Origin: Burkholderiales bacterium
GTDB taxonomy: Bacteria; Pseudomonadota; Gammaproteobacteria; Burkholderiales; SG8-41
Direction: 5' to 3'
DNA: 64,000 nucleotides
Assembly: GCA_019635015.1 (NCBI GenBank)
Contig: JAHCAG010000003.1
Location: 1-64,000, forward strand
Shown here: one piece after another, positions 45,257 through 54,075 of the stretch
Numbering within the stretch: position 1 is the first letter of the stretch
Layout of the letters: every line of letters starts with the position of its first letter
The notes under the pieces: model-generated
The model's database searches: none
Seen by the model: only the letters and a program-made list of their open reading frames with translations
Told to the model about the DNA's origin: nothing
Position numbers and translations under genes: made by a program

Positions 45257-45285
45257 AAGGGCGGCTGCGGCCGCCCTTTTGTTTT
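45257..45285 (+). terminator. Rho-independent terminator of the atp operon
   Basis: GGGCGGC (45259-45265), TGCG loop, GCCGCCC (45270-45276), then TTTTGTTTT. A perfect 7-bp GC stem with a U-tract, 20 bases after atpC. Confidence 0.92.
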
Positions 45286-45332
45286 GCGGCAAGTTTTCGG
45301 AGGGCAGCACCGGTTGCCGCCCGCCTTCATGC

Positions 45333-45338
45333 GATAAT
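45333..45338 (+). promoter_or_regulatory. Possible -10 element for glmU (leaderless candidate)
   Basis: GATAAT lies seven bases before the glmU ATG, so transcription would start at or next to the start codon. No good -35 is found at 16-18 bases upstream, and no ribosome site precedes the ATG. This would make glmU leaderless; a promoter further upstream, or read-through from atpC, remains possible. Confidence 0.3.
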
Positions 45339-45344
45339 TTTCAG

Positions 45345-46715
45345 ATGCGATTCCAGGTCGTCATACTCGCGGCAGGCAAAGGCAAGCGGATGAACTCCGA
45401 GCTGCCCAAGGTGCTGCATCCGCTGGCCGGCAGGCCGCTGCTGGCGCATGTGATTGCCACCGCGCACGAGCTGGCGGCAGAACGCATCTGCATCGTGCAC
45501 GGCCATGGTGGCGAACAGGTGCGGAAGGCAGTGAGCGGCGACAATCTGGTGTTTGCGCTGCAGGAACCCCAGCTCGGCACCGGACACGCCGTGCAGCAGG
45601 CCCTGCCGCAGCTGACAGCGGCCCCTCTGACACTGGTGCTCTACGGCGACGTGCCGCTGGTGCGCGCGGACACGCTGCGCGGCCTGCTCGAGGTTGCCGG
45701 CAAGGGAGTTGCGATATTGACCGCGGTGCCGGAAGACCCGGCGGGTTATGGCCGCATCCTGCGCAACAAGGCGAAACGCGTGACGGGCATTGTCGAGCAG
45801 AAGGATGCCACTGCCGCACAACGTAAAATCCGCGAAATCAACACCGGAATCATGGCATTGCCGACGGCAAAGCTGAAACAATGGCTGCCGAAGCTGCGCA
45901 ACAAAAATGCCCAGGGCGAGTACTACCTGACCGACGTGGTTGCGTTGGCGGTGAAGGATCGCATTCCGGTGATCGGGGTCAAGGCGGCCGATGCCGACGA
46001 GACCGAGGGCGTCAACAGTCGCGTCCAGCTGGCACAGCTGGAACGCCTCTACCGGCAGCGCCAGGCCACCCGGCTGCTCGAAGCCGGCGTCACGCTGACT
46101 GATCCCGCCCGGATCGATGTCCGCGGCACGCTGGCCTGCGGCCGCGATGTCGCGATCGACGTCAATGCCGTGTTCGAGGGCGCGGTGGAGCTGGCCGACG
46201 GCGTCAGCGTCGGCGCCCACTGTGTGTTGAAGGATGTTGCCATCGGCCCCGGCACCCGCATCGAGCCTTTCTGCCATCTCGACGGTGCGCGCATCGGTGC
46301 CGGTTGCCGCATCGGCCCCTATGCACGCATCCGGCCCGGCGCAACACTCGCGGCCGATGTGCATATCGGCAATTTCGTCGAGGTCAAGGCCAGCGACATC
46401 GGCGAAGGTTCGAAGGCTAACCATCTGGCCTATGTCGGCGATTCGACGGTCGGCCGCAATGTCAATATCGGCGCCGGCACGATCACCTGCAATTACGACG
46501 GCGTCAACAAGCACCGCACGGTGATCGAGGACGATGTGCACATCGGTTCCGACGTGCAGCTGGTGGCGCCGGTGCGCGTGGCCCGCGGTGCCACGGTGGG
46601 TGCGGGGACTACGGTGTGGAAAGACACGCCCCCCGGCGGCCTGGTGCTGAATCCGAAAGACCAGCAACACCGCGCCGGCTGGCAACGGCCGCGCAAGGCG
46701 CCGAAAAAAACCTGA
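45345..46715 (+). CDS. glmU: Bifunctional UDP-GlcNAc pyrophosphorylase / glucosamine-1-phosphate acetyltransferase
   Basis: A 456-residue enzyme making UDP-N-acetylglucosamine for peptidoglycan and LPS. The N-terminal uridyltransferase has [15 protein letters not shown] (about 8-22), G-T-G-H-A-V-Q and Y-G-D-V-P-L. The C-terminal left-handed beta helix (about 250-456) shows hexapeptide repeats, [10 protein letters not shown] and [16 protein letters not shown] 45345 gives [13 protein letters not shown]. It precedes glmS by 16 bases; the two supply adjacent steps of the pathway. Confidence 0.97.
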   Translation: MRFQVVILAAGKGKRMNSELPKVLHPLAGRPLLAHVIATAHELAAERICIVHGHGGEQVRKAVSGDNLVFALQEPQLGTGHAVQQALPQLTAAPLTLVLYGDVPLVRADTLRGLLEVAGKGVAILTAVPEDPAGYGRILRNKAKRVTGIVEQKDATAAQRKIREINTGIMALPTAKLKQWLPKLRNKNAQGEYYLTDVVALAVKDRIPVIGVKAADADETEGVNSRVQLAQLERLYRQRQATRLLEAGVTLTDPARIDVRGTLACGRDVAIDVNAVFEGAVELADGVSVGAHCVLKDVAIGPGTRIEPFCHLDGARIGAGCRIGPYARIRPGATLAADVHIGNFVEVKASDIGEGSKANHLAYVGDSTVGRNVNIGAGTITCNYDGVNKHRTVIEDDVHIGSDVQLVAPVRVARGATVGAGTTVWKDTPPGGLVLNPKDQQHRAGWQRPRKAPKKT

Positions 46716-46731
46716 ACGGGAGCCCCTGAAC

Positions 46732-48558
46732 ATGTGCGGCATCGTCGGTGCCATCGCCCAGCGCGATGTCGTGCCCATACTGATCGAAGGCCTCAAGCGC
46801 CTGGAATACCGCGGCTACGATTCGGCCGGCATCGCGGTCAACGACGGCAGCCTGAAGCGGCTGCGCAGCACCGGCCGCGTCGCCGAACTGGAGCGCATGG
46901 CGCAGACCGCCGGGGTTGGCGCCCCGCTGGGCATCGCCCACACGCGCTGGGCGACCCATGGTGTGCCTTCGGAACGCAATGCCCATCCCCATGTGTCGGG
47001 GACGATTTCGGTGGTGCACAACGGAATCATCGAAAACCACGACGAACTCCGCGCCCGGCTGCGTGCAGCGGGTTACGGCTTCCTGTCGGATACCGATACC
47101 GAGGTGATTGCCCACCTGGTGCATGAACACCGCAAGTCCTCGGCGAGCCTGTTCGAGGCCGTGCAAAAAAGTCTGCATGAGCTGGTTGGAGCCTATGCGA
47201 TCGCGGTGATTGACGAGATTGACCGCGAGCATATCGTCGTCGCGCGCATGGGTGCGCCGCTGCTGCTGGGCCTGGGCGATGGCGAGAATTTTGCAGCCTC
47301 CGATGCCTCCGCGCTGGTGCAGGTGACCCCGCGCATCGTTTATCTCGAGGAAGGCGACTGTGCCGAACTTACGCATGGCCGCATCCGCATCGTCGATGCC
47401 GCCGGCCAGCCGGCGATCCGGCCCGAGCAGCGTTCGCAACTGACGGCGGAAGCAGTCGAACTCGGCCCCTACCGGCACTACATGCAGAAGGAAATCTTCG
47501 AGCAGCCGATGGCGGTGGCCAACACGCTGGAGATGGTGACCAATGCCCGTGCCGTCGCGCCTCAGCTTTTTGGCGCCGGCGCCGAAAATATTTTCAATAA
47601 AATCAATGGGTTGGTCATACTTGCCTGCGGCACGAGTTATCACGCCGGAATGGTGGCGCGTTACTGGATCGAAGCCCTGGCCGGATTGCCCTGCGCGGTC
47701 GAGATCGCCAGCGAATACCGCTACCGCGAACCGTACAACGATCCCGATACGCTGGTCGTCACCATTTCCCAGTCGGGTGAAACCGCCGACACGCTGGCTG
47801 CGTTGCAGTACGCGAAGCTGCGCGGCCACCGGCACAGCCTGTCGATCTGCAACGTGCCGGAGTCGGCGCTGGTGCGTGCCTCCGATCTGCGTTTCCTGAC
47901 GCGCGCTGGTCCCGAAATCGGCGTCGCTTCGACCAAGGCGTTCACGACCCAGCTCGCTGCACTGGTGTTGCTGGCGATGGCCTTGGCCAAGCAGCGGGGA
48001 CGTCTGCCCGCAGAGCGTGAAGGTGAATTGCTGCATGCCCTGCGCCATCTGCCCTCGGCGCTGAGCCATGTGCTGCAGGTGGAGCCGGCGATTGCAGCGT
48101 GGGCGGAGCTGTTCTCGCGCAAGGAACACATGCTGTTCCTGGGGCGCGGCATCCACTATCCGATTGCGATGGAAGGCGCGCTGAAGCTGAAGGAGATTTC
48201 CTACATTCACGCCGAAGCCTATGCCGCCGGCGAACTGAAACACGGCCCGCTGGCGCTGGTGGACCGCGACATGCCGGTGGTCGCCGTGGCGCCGCGCGAT
48301 GCATTGCTCGAAAAACTGAAATCCAACCTGCAGGAGGTGCGCGCCCGCGGCGGCGAGCTGTATGTGCTGGCAGACCAGGATACCCGCCTGCAAAGCGATG
48401 ACGGCGTCCACGTGATCCAGATGCCCGACCACGCCGGCCTGCTGTCGCCGATCCTGCATACCGTGCCTTTGCAGCTGCTGGCCTACCATACGGCGCTGCA
48501 CCGCGGCACCGACGTTGACAAGCCGCGCAACCTGGCAAAGTCGGTCACGGTCGAATAG
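46732..48558 (+). CDS. glmS: Glutamine:fructose-6-phosphate aminotransferase (isomerising)
   Basis: A 608-residue enzyme forming glucosamine 6-phosphate from fructose 6-phosphate and glutamine. Class II glutaminase domain starts with nucleophile Cys2 (M-C-G-I-V-G), with H-T-R-W-A-T-H-G near 77. Two SIS domains have [18 protein letters not shown] and G-R-G-I-H-Y-P-I-A. The C-terminus [15 protein letters not shown] is invariant. No glmS riboswitch is expected in this phylum, and the 16-base gap to glmU is too short for one. Confidence 0.98.
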   Translation: MCGIVGAIAQRDVVPILIEGLKRLEYRGYDSAGIAVNDGSLKRLRSTGRVAELERMAQTAGVGAPLGIAHTRWATHGVPSERNAHPHVSGTISVVHNGIIENHDELRARLRAAGYGFLSDTDTEVIAHLVHEHRKSSASLFEAVQKSLHELVGAYAIAVIDEIDREHIVVARMGAPLLLGLGDGENFAASDASALVQVTPRIVYLEEGDCAELTHGRIRIVDAAGQPAIRPEQRSQLTAEAVELGPYRHYMQKEIFEQPMAVANTLEMVTNARAVAPQLFGAGAENIFNKINGLVILACGTSYHAGMVARYWIEALAGLPCAVEIASEYRYREPYNDPDTLVVTISQSGETADTLAALQYAKLRGHRHSLSICNVPESALVRASDLRFLTRAGPEIGVASTKAFTTQLAALVLLAMALAKQRGRLPAEREGELLHALRHLPSALSHVLQVEPAIAAWAELFSRKEHMLFLGRGIHYPIAMEGALKLKEISYIHAEAYAAGELKHGPLALVDRDMPVVAVAPRDALLEKLKSNLQEVRARGGELYVLADQDTRLQSDDGVHVIQMPDHAGLLSPILHTVPLQLLAYHTALHRGTDVDKPRNLAKSVTVE

Positions 48559-48678
48559 GCTGCCTGCGCGGCGCGGTGAAGCTGCGAATAGCGGCATGGT
48601 TGCCCGGTTTTTCCTTGGTTTCGGGGCCTGCTGTTATTCCTATGATGCGGGATACTGTGCATCAATCCGGGGAGCAGC

Positions 48679-49473
48679 ATGCCGACCATCGCGGTATTCA
48701 ATCAGAAGGGCGGGGTCGGCAAGACCACGACCAGCCTTAACCTTGTTGCGGCGCTGGCCCTGCTGCGCCGCAGTCCGGCCGGCATTGATCTTGATCCGCA
48801 GGGCCACCTGTCGCTCGCCAGCGGCTTCCGGCGTGTGCCGGATGAACGCAGCATGTTCGCTTTTTTTGCCGCGGGGACCCCGCTGCAGCAGCTGGTGCAG
48901 ACGCTGCCTTCGGGTTGGCGCCTGATCCCGGCGGCGCTGGCCTTGTCGAAGATCGATGCGCTGCACGGGCACGATCCGCAGATTGCCGGCCGCCTGAAAG
49001 CCGGGCTACCCGCTTTCGCCGGCCCCGAAACCCCGGTGCTGATCGATTGCTGCCCGATGCTGTCGGTGCTGACGCTGAATGCGCTGGTGGCGGCGGACCG
49101 CGTGCTGATCCCCGTTTCTGCCGATTACCTGTCGCTGCAGGGCGTGCACCGCCTCAGCGCCGCGCTGGATGTGCTCGAGAAAAAGCTGGGACGCCGTTTC
49201 GAACGCAGGGTCGTGGTCACCCGCTTCGATGCGCGTCGCCGCATCGCTTTTGATGTTTACGACCGCTTGCAGCAGCATTTCGGTGCCGCAGTCTGCAATA
49301 CCCGTATCGCCGAAAACGTCAGCCTTGCGGAAAGTCCGCTGCATGGCAGGAACATCTTCGAGTTTGCGCCGCAGAGCCCGGGTGCCCGCGATTACCGTTC
49401 GCTGGCGCAGGAACTGCTGGCCGCCGGATTTTTCGATCCTGCTGCGCCGCAGCCCGTGGCCGCTGTTGCCTGA
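48679..49473 (+). CDS. Orphan ParA-family ATPase
   Basis: A 264-residue ParA/MinD-type ATPase distinct from the chromosomal ParA. Deviant Walker A is N-Q-K-G-G-V-G-K-T-T (8-17), then G-I-D-L-D-P-Q-G-H-L-S and L-I-D-C-C-P-M-L-S-V-L-T. A GGGGAGC ribosome site precedes the ATG. There is no adjacent parB or cargo gene; it stands alone after glmS and converges on the short-chain dehydrogenase with 2 bases between stop codons. Orphan ParA proteins in other bacteria position envelope or cytosolic machines. The cargo here is unknown. The 120-base gap before it shows no gene and no clear terminator for glmS. Confidence 0.9.
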   Translation: MPTIAVFNQKGGVGKTTTSLNLVAALALLRRSPAGIDLDPQGHLSLASGFRRVPDERSMFAFFAAGTPLQQLVQTLPSGWRLIPAALALSKIDALHGHDPQIAGRLKAGLPAFAGPETPVLIDCCPMLSVLTLNALVAADRVLIPVSADYLSLQGVHRLSAALDVLEKKLGRRFERRVVVTRFDARRRIAFDVYDRLQQHFGAAVCNTRIAENVSLAESPLHGRNIFEFAPQSPGARDYRSLAQELLAAGFFDPAAPQPVAAVA

Positions 49474-49475
49474 CG

Positions 49476-50252
49476 CTAGCTGCTGCGCCGCGGCTTGCGC
49501 CCGGCACGGGTGGCCAGCGGATCGTAGGCCCACCGCGGCAGCACGTGCATCAATCGGGCGATCACCGCCATCTGCCAGGGCAGTACCGCGTGGGTTTTCC
49601 GGGCATCAATGATGCCTGCCGTTTTTTTCGCAGCTGTTTCCGCAGTCATCATGAAGGGCATGCGGTAGGGATTGACTGCGGTCATCGCCGTGGCAATGTA
49701 GCCGGGGCATATCGTGATCACGGTGATGCCGCTGCCGCGCAGCTCGACGCGCAGGCTCTCCAGATAATTGATCGCCGCGGCCTTGGAGGACGAATAGGCG
49801 CCTGCGCCGGGAATGCCGCGGTACCCGGCGACGCTGGCTATGCCCACCAGCACGCCATGCCCGCGCTCCCGCATGGCCGCAACATGGGGCTGGAAGGTGT
49901 GCACCAGGCCGAGGACATTGGTGTCGAAAACATCGCGGAAGGCCTGTTCGTCCCCGGTTTCTTCGGTCAGTGTGCCGACACTGATGCCGGCGTTGGCGAT
50001 GACGATATCCGGCAAGCCGTGCCGTGCAGTGATGGCCGCCGCCGCATCGCGCATCGCAGCTGCATCACGGACGTCCGCGGCATGCGCCGAACAAAGCCCG
50101 GGATAGTCGAGGGCCAGCTTTTCCAGCGCCGCAGCGCGACGGGCGATCAGGGCGACCGGAATTCCGTGACTGGCGTAATGACGGGCCAGTGCGGCACCCA
50201 GCCCGTCGGAGGCGCCGGTGATCACGATTGCGCCATGAGGCCGGACGGACAT
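49476..50252 (-). CDS. Short-chain dehydrogenase/reductase
   Basis: A 258-residue classical SDR. The cofactor loop is T-G-A-S-D-G-L-G-A-A-L (about 12-22), N-A-G-I-S near 90, catalytic Ser in I-A-S-V-A-G, and Y-S-S-S-K (about 153-157). R at the end of beta-2 (L-I-A-R-R) suggests NADP(H). The C-terminal region has extra hydrophobic and basic residues (about 225-258), suggesting membrane association. It lies 11 bases after the second DsbA gene, a neighbourhood that recurs in betaproteobacteria. The substrate is unknown. Confidence 0.92.
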   Translation of the reverse strand: MSVRPHGAIVITGASDGLGAALARHYASHGIPVALIARRAAALEKLALDYPGLCSAHAADVRDAAAMRDAAAAITARHGLPDIVIANAGISVGTLTEETGDEQAFRDVFDTNVLGLVHTFQPHVAAMRERGHGVLVGIASVAGYRGIPGAGAYSSSKAAAINYLESLRVELRGSGITVITICPGYIATAMTAVNPYRMPFMMTAETAAKKTAGIIDARKTHAVLPWQMAVIARLMHVLPRWAYDPLATRAGRKPRRSS

Positions 50253-50263
50253 CGGAGGCCGCG

Positions 50264-50905
50264 TCAGCGCAGGCCGGCTTCGCTGCGAACCTTCTGCACC
50301 AGTCCGTCGGTGATGGCGACGATGGCGTCCAGCGATTCGGCCATGTTGCCGGAGGTCAGATAGCGGCCGTTGACCACCAGGGAGGGCGTGCCCGAAATCT
50401 GGTAGGCCCGGGTCAGTTTCGCCGCTTCTTCGACCCTGCGCTGCACTTCAGGCGAGTTGTAGGCCTGTTCCCAGCGTTCACGGTCGATGCCGTTGCGCGC
50501 AGCCCAGGCTGACATCACCTCCGGCTTGCTCATGTGCAGCTCTTCGGCATGGTAGCCGTGGTAGACGCGCTGATGCAGGCGCTCGGCCTCACCCAGCGCT
50601 TCCAGCGTGTAATAGATACGCGCGTGTGGTGCCCAGCTGTCGCGCAGTATTGCCGGGATGCGGCGGATCACGACATCAGCCGGCTTGCGGCTGATCCAGC
50701 GCTCCAGTGTTGGCTGAAGATTGTTGCAATGGGGGCAGCCGTACCAGAAGAAATCGATGACTTCGATGCGGCCGGCTTCGGCCACCGGCTGCGGCGTGAT
50801 GACGCGGTAGTCGATCCCGGCCCGCACCGGCTTCTGCGCGGGTGCGGGCGCGGAGAAGCCCAGCCCGAGCGCGCAGGCGGCCAGTACCGCCGCCGCCCGC
50901 AGCAT
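50264..50905 (-). CDS. Thiol:disulfide interchange protein DsbA, copy 2
   Basis: A 213-residue periplasmic oxidoreductase. Signal peptide about 1-22 (A-A-V-L-A-A-C-A-L-G-L-G-F-S-A-P-A-P-A-Q). Active site F-F-W-Y-G-C-P-H-C-N-N-L-Q-P near residues 52-65, with the CPHC motif of DsbA, and cis-proline in S-G-T-P-S-L. It is a diverged tandem copy of the upstream gene, beginning two bases after that gene's stop. The tail and helical insert differ, so substrates may differ. It likely introduces disulfides in exported proteins. Confidence 0.93.
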   Translation of the reverse strand: MLRAAAVLAACALGLGFSAPAPAQKPVRAGIDYRVITPQPVAEAGRIEVIDFFWYGCPHCNNLQPTLERWISRKPADVVIRRIPAILRDSWAPHARIYYTLEALGEAERLHQRVYHGYHAEELHMSKPEVMSAWAARNGIDRERWEQAYNSPEVQRRVEEAAKLTRAYQISGTPSLVVNGRYLTSGNMAESLDAIVAITDGLVQKVRSEAGLR

Positions 50906-50907
50906 GA

Positions 50908-51570
50908 TTATTTGCCGCCCCTGTTTTTGCGCGCCTCGGCGATCAGGCCGTCGATCACCTGGAAAAAGCGGTCATAGTCGACGGTGCGGTCGGCCTTGAG
51001 GGACATCGAAGGTGCGGTCAGGTAGCGGCCGTCAACCACCAGCGCCGGTGTTCCCGGGATGTCGTACTTGCGGGTCAGTTCGATCGAGCGCTGCGCCTTG
51101 CCGTTCACGCCGAAGGAGTTGTAGGTGTCGGCGAATTTCTTGCGATCCACGCCCTTGCTCGCCGCCCAGTCGAATATGGCATTGGCATCACGCAGCTGCA
51201 GTCGCTGTTTGTGCAGGGTCGCGAACATTTCCTGGTGCAGCTTGTCGATCATGCCCAGCGCTTCGATCGTGTAATAGGCGCGGGTCATCGGCAGCCAGGA
51301 GTCCTGGAACACCGCGGGCACGCGCCGGAACTCGACATCCGCCGGTTTGCGCTTGAGCCAGTTTTCCAGCGACGGCTGCAGGTTGTTGCAGTGGGGACAG
51401 CCGTACCAGAAAAATTCCAGCACTTCGATCTTGCTGCCGCTGTCGGTCGGCTGCGGCGGCTGGATCGGCGAATAGTCCTTGCCGGCGGTCAGCTGGGCAT
51501 GGGCGGATGCGAAAAAGAGGCTGAGGACGGCTGCGGTGAAAATGCGCCGGGAAACGAGGGTCAGTGACAT
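50908..51570 (-). CDS. dsbA: Thiol:disulfide interchange protein DsbA, copy 1
   Basis: A 220-residue DsbA. Signal peptide about 1-25 (I-F-T-A-A-V-L-S-L-F-F-A-S-A-H-A). Active site F-F-W-Y-G-C-P-H-C-N-N-L-Q-P and cis-proline G-T-P-A-L. GGAG lies 6 bases before the ATG. It sits between the SPOR-domain gene (20 bases) and a second DsbA gene (2 bases), the usual argS-SPOR-dsbA neighbourhood of betaproteobacteria but with the dsbA duplicated. Confidence 0.95.
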   Translation of the reverse strand: MSLTLVSRRIFTAAVLSLFFASAHAQLTAGKDYSPIQPPQPTDSGSKIEVLEFFWYGCPHCNNLQPSLENWLKRKPADVEFRRVPAVFQDSWLPMTRAYYTIEALGMIDKLHQEMFATLHKQRLQLRDANAIFDWAASKGVDRKKFADTYNSFGVNGKAQRSIELTRKYDIPGTPALVVDGRYLTAPSMSLKADRTVDYDRFFQVIDGLIAEARKNRGGK

Positions 51571-51590
51571 GGTTGCTCCGGTGAGGGGCG

Positions 51591-52178
51591 TTATTTGTCA
51601 GCGTCGCGCACCTTGATCAGCGTGGTGTCGATGCCGTTCTTTTTCAGAGTGTCCCGGGTGCGATTCAGTTCCTCGACGTTGCCGTAGGGGCCCAGACGCA
51701 CCCGGTGCCAGACGCCACGATCAGGCAGAGTCGTGGTCTGGATCGAGGCCTGCACGCCGATCAGCGCCAGCCGGGCTTTCAGGTTGTCCGCATCCGGCGC
51801 GTTCTGGAAGGCACCGGCCTGCAGGTAGAAGGATTCCCGGGCCGCCGCCTTGGTTTCGCGCAGCTGCTGGTCGGTGGCCGGCTCTTCGACCCCGGGCAGG
51901 ATCTTGTAGAAGTCAAAGCGGGGCTTGGCTTCTTCCGCCGGCCTGGCGGTCGCTTTGTCCGCTGCTTTCACGGGATCGGAAGCAGCCGCTTTCGGGGGCT
52001 CGGGTTTTGCCGCAGGCGCCTTGGGCTGGAAAGGCGTGGGCATCTTGTTGATGTACCAGGCGACCCCCAGCGCGACCGCCAGGCCCAGCACCAGTCCTAT
52101 CAGGATGCCGGCGAACAGCGATCCACTGCTGCCGCGGGAACCGCCCTTGCGGTCATTGCCTTTGTAATCTCTGCTCAC
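51591..52178 (-). CDS. SPOR-domain membrane protein
   Basis: A 195-residue bitopic protein: a short cytoplasmic N-terminus, one transmembrane segment (about 20-43, L-F-A-G-I-L-I-G-L-V-L-G-L-A-V-A-L-G-V), a Pro/Ala/Lys linker, and a C-terminal SPOR domain (about 115-190, Y-L-Q-A-G-A-F...A-D-N-L-K-A-R-L and V-R-L-G-P-Y). SPOR domains bind denuded septal peptidoglycan, so a role in division or wall remodelling is likely. The start is GTG at 52178, nine bases after argS; no ATG fits. DedD/FtsN-like but not assigned. Confidence 0.92.
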   Translation of the reverse strand: MSRDYKGNDRKGGSRGSSGSLFAGILIGLVLGLAVALGVAWYINKMPTPFQPKAPAAKPEPPKAAASDPVKAADKATARPAEEAKPRFDFYKILPGVEEPATDQQLRETKAAARESFYLQAGAFQNAPDADNLKARLALIGVQASIQTTTLPDRGVWHRVRLGPYGNVEELNRTRDTLKKNGIDTTLIKVRDADK

Positions 52179-52187
52179 GCGCGCATC

Positions 52188-53954
52188 TTACATTTTTTCG
52201 GGTGCGCCCACACCCAGCAGCGCGAGCCCGTTTTTCAGCACCTGGCGCACCGCAAGCGCCAACGCGAGGCGCGCCCGCGTCAGCACCGCATCCTCGACGA
52301 TGAAACGTTCGGCGTTGTAGTAGCTGTGGAATTCGCCGGCGAGTTCTTTCAGGTAAAAGGCGATGTTGTGCGGCGCGAGGTCGCGGGCCGCGCCTTCGAC
52401 GATTTCCGGATACTCCATCAACTGCTTCAGCAGCGCGGCCTCATGATCGGACGCCAGTGGCGCCGTGTCGGCTGCGGCAAGCGCCGCGGTGTCGCCGCCC
52501 CACTGCGCCAGCACGCTGCAGACACGGGCGTGGGCATACTGGATGTAGTAGACCGGATTGTCGTTGCTCTGCGACTTTGCGAGATCGAGATCGAAATCGA
52601 AATGCTGGTCGCTTTTGCGCAGCACGTAGAAAAAGCGGGCGGCATCGACGCCGACATCGCCGTAGAGTTCCTCAAGCGTGACGTAGTTGCCGCTGCGCTT
52701 CCCCATGCGCACGGGTTCGCCGCCGCGGAACAATGCCACCAGCTGGATCAGCGGCACCACCAGTTTTGCGGCATCGCCGCCAAGCGCGGTGATGGCTGCT
52801 TTCACCCGCGGGATGTAGCCGTGGTGGTCGGCTCCCCAGACATCGATGATGCAGTCATAGCCGCGCTCGAGCTTGTCGGCGTGGTAGGCGATGTCGGAGG
52901 CGAAATAGGTGTAGAGGCCGTTGTCGCGACGGACCACGCGGTCCTTGTCGTCGCCGAAGGCGGTGCTGCGGAACCAGGTGGCGCTGTCGTTCTCGTAAAG
53001 CTGTCCGGCGGCCTGCAGGCGTTCGAGCGTGGCGGCAACCTTGCCGCCGGTGTACAGCGACTGCTCGGAATACCAGCGGTCGAAGGTCACGCCGAAACGC
53101 TCCAGCACATCGCGGCATTCGGCGAGCTGGCGCTCAAGCACCTGGTCGAACACGCCGCGCAATGCGTCGCCCAGCAGCGATTTCATGTTGGCGATCAACA
53201 CATCCATGCGCGCTTCCTGCAGCGCCTCGGACTGCTCCGGTGTTTCGTCGCCGCGTGCCTGCGGCAGGCCGGCGAGCACGGCGGCAGCATCGCGTTCGAA
53301 TGCCTTGCCCTGCTGCGCGCGCAGTTCTCCGGCACGCTGGCGTACATAGTCGCCCTGGTAACCGTTGGGCGGGAATTCGACGGCGATTCCGCCGGCCTCC
53401 AGATAACGCATCCACACGGACACCAGCAGGATGTCCATCTGGCGGCCGGCATCGTTGACGTAGAACTCGCGCTCGACGTCATAGCCGGCTGCGGCGAGGA
53501 TCGCGGCGAGGCTGGCACCGTAGGCCGCGCCGCGACCATGGCCGACGTGCAGCGGCCCGGTGGGATTGGCCGACACGAACTCGACCTGGACCTTCCGTCC
53601 CGAGCCGGTGCTGCCGCAGCCATAACGTTCGCCGGCGGCGAGCACGCGTGCAACCACGCGCTGCTTGTAGGCGCGGGTCAGGAACAGGTTGATGAACCCG
53701 GCGCCGGCGATTTCGGCTTTTTCAAGATCCGGCGACGCGGGCAGCGCATCAAGAATCTGCCGGGCTATCACACGCGGATTGGCGCGCAGTTCCTTTGCCA
53801 GTTGCATAGCGATGTTGCAGGCGAAGTCGCCGTGCTGGGCCTGTTTCGGGCGCTCAAGGATGATGGCGGCATGGGCTGCCGGCGCGACCTGCATCAGCGC
53901 CTGGCGGAGCAGGCCGCTGAGCAGTGCGCGGGCGTCGGCGGGTGTGGCGGTCAT
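52188..53954 (-). CDS. argS: Arginyl-tRNA synthetase
   Basis: A 588-residue class I synthetase. The N-terminal Add-1 domain is followed by V-S-A-N-P-T-G-P-L-H-V-G-H-G-R-G (HIGH-type motif, about 125-140), the catalytic fold, and M-G-K-R-S-G-N near 400 (KMSKS equivalent; ArgS often lacks the canonical form). The C-terminal DALR anticodon-binding domain ends L-G-V-G-A-P-E-K-M. A hairpin with a U-tract lies 19 bases before the start. Confidence 0.97.
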   Translation of the reverse strand: MTATPADARALLSGLLRQALMQVAPAAHAAIILERPKQAQHGDFACNIAMQLAKELRANPRVIARQILDALPASPDLEKAEIAGAGFINLFLTRAYKQRVVARVLAAGERYGCGSTGSGRKVQVEFVSANPTGPLHVGHGRGAAYGASLAAILAAAGYDVEREFYVNDAGRQMDILLVSVWMRYLEAGGIAVEFPPNGYQGDYVRQRAGELRAQQGKAFERDAAAVLAGLPQARGDETPEQSEALQEARMDVLIANMKSLLGDALRGVFDQVLERQLAECRDVLERFGVTFDRWYSEQSLYTGGKVAATLERLQAAGQLYENDSATWFRSTAFGDDKDRVVRRDNGLYTYFASDIAYHADKLERGYDCIIDVWGADHHGYIPRVKAAITALGGDAAKLVVPLIQLVALFRGGEPVRMGKRSGNYVTLEELYGDVGVDAARFFYVLRKSDQHFDFDLDLAKSQSNDNPVYYIQYAHARVCSVLAQWGGDTAALAAADTAPLASDHEAALLKQLMEYPEIVEGAARDLAPHNIAFYLKELAGEFHSYYNAERFIVEDAVLTRARLALALAVRQVLKNGLALLGVGAPEKM

Positions 53955-53965
53955 CGGAATGTCAG

Positions 53966-53998
53966 TAAGAAAAGCCTGGCCGCAGTTACCGGCAGGCT
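53966..53998 (-). terminator. Hairpin with U-tract between priA and argS
   Basis: On the minus strand AGCCTGCCG pairs with CGG(C)CAGGCT (plus 53973-53998) around a GTAACTG loop, with one bulged base, and is followed by TTTTCTTA. It resembles a rho-independent terminator for priA. Because it lies only 12-20 bases ahead of argS with no good promoter downstream, it could equally be a leader attenuator for argS. Confidence 0.45.
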
Positions 53999-54075
53999 TC
54001 TGTCAAGTAACTGTTTTGGCAGCGATTTTGTCTGCGGAAAAGTGGCGGATTCTAACATGACGACAGTACCGCGAC

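Noticed and set aside
46609..48597. Minus-strand 662-codon frame opposite glmS
   Set aside because: Antisense to glmS with no recognisable family.
48483..48701. Minus-strand small frame with [13 protein letters not shown]
   Set aside because: This peptide is the reverse complement of the invariant glmS C-terminus and is a spurious-annotation pattern.
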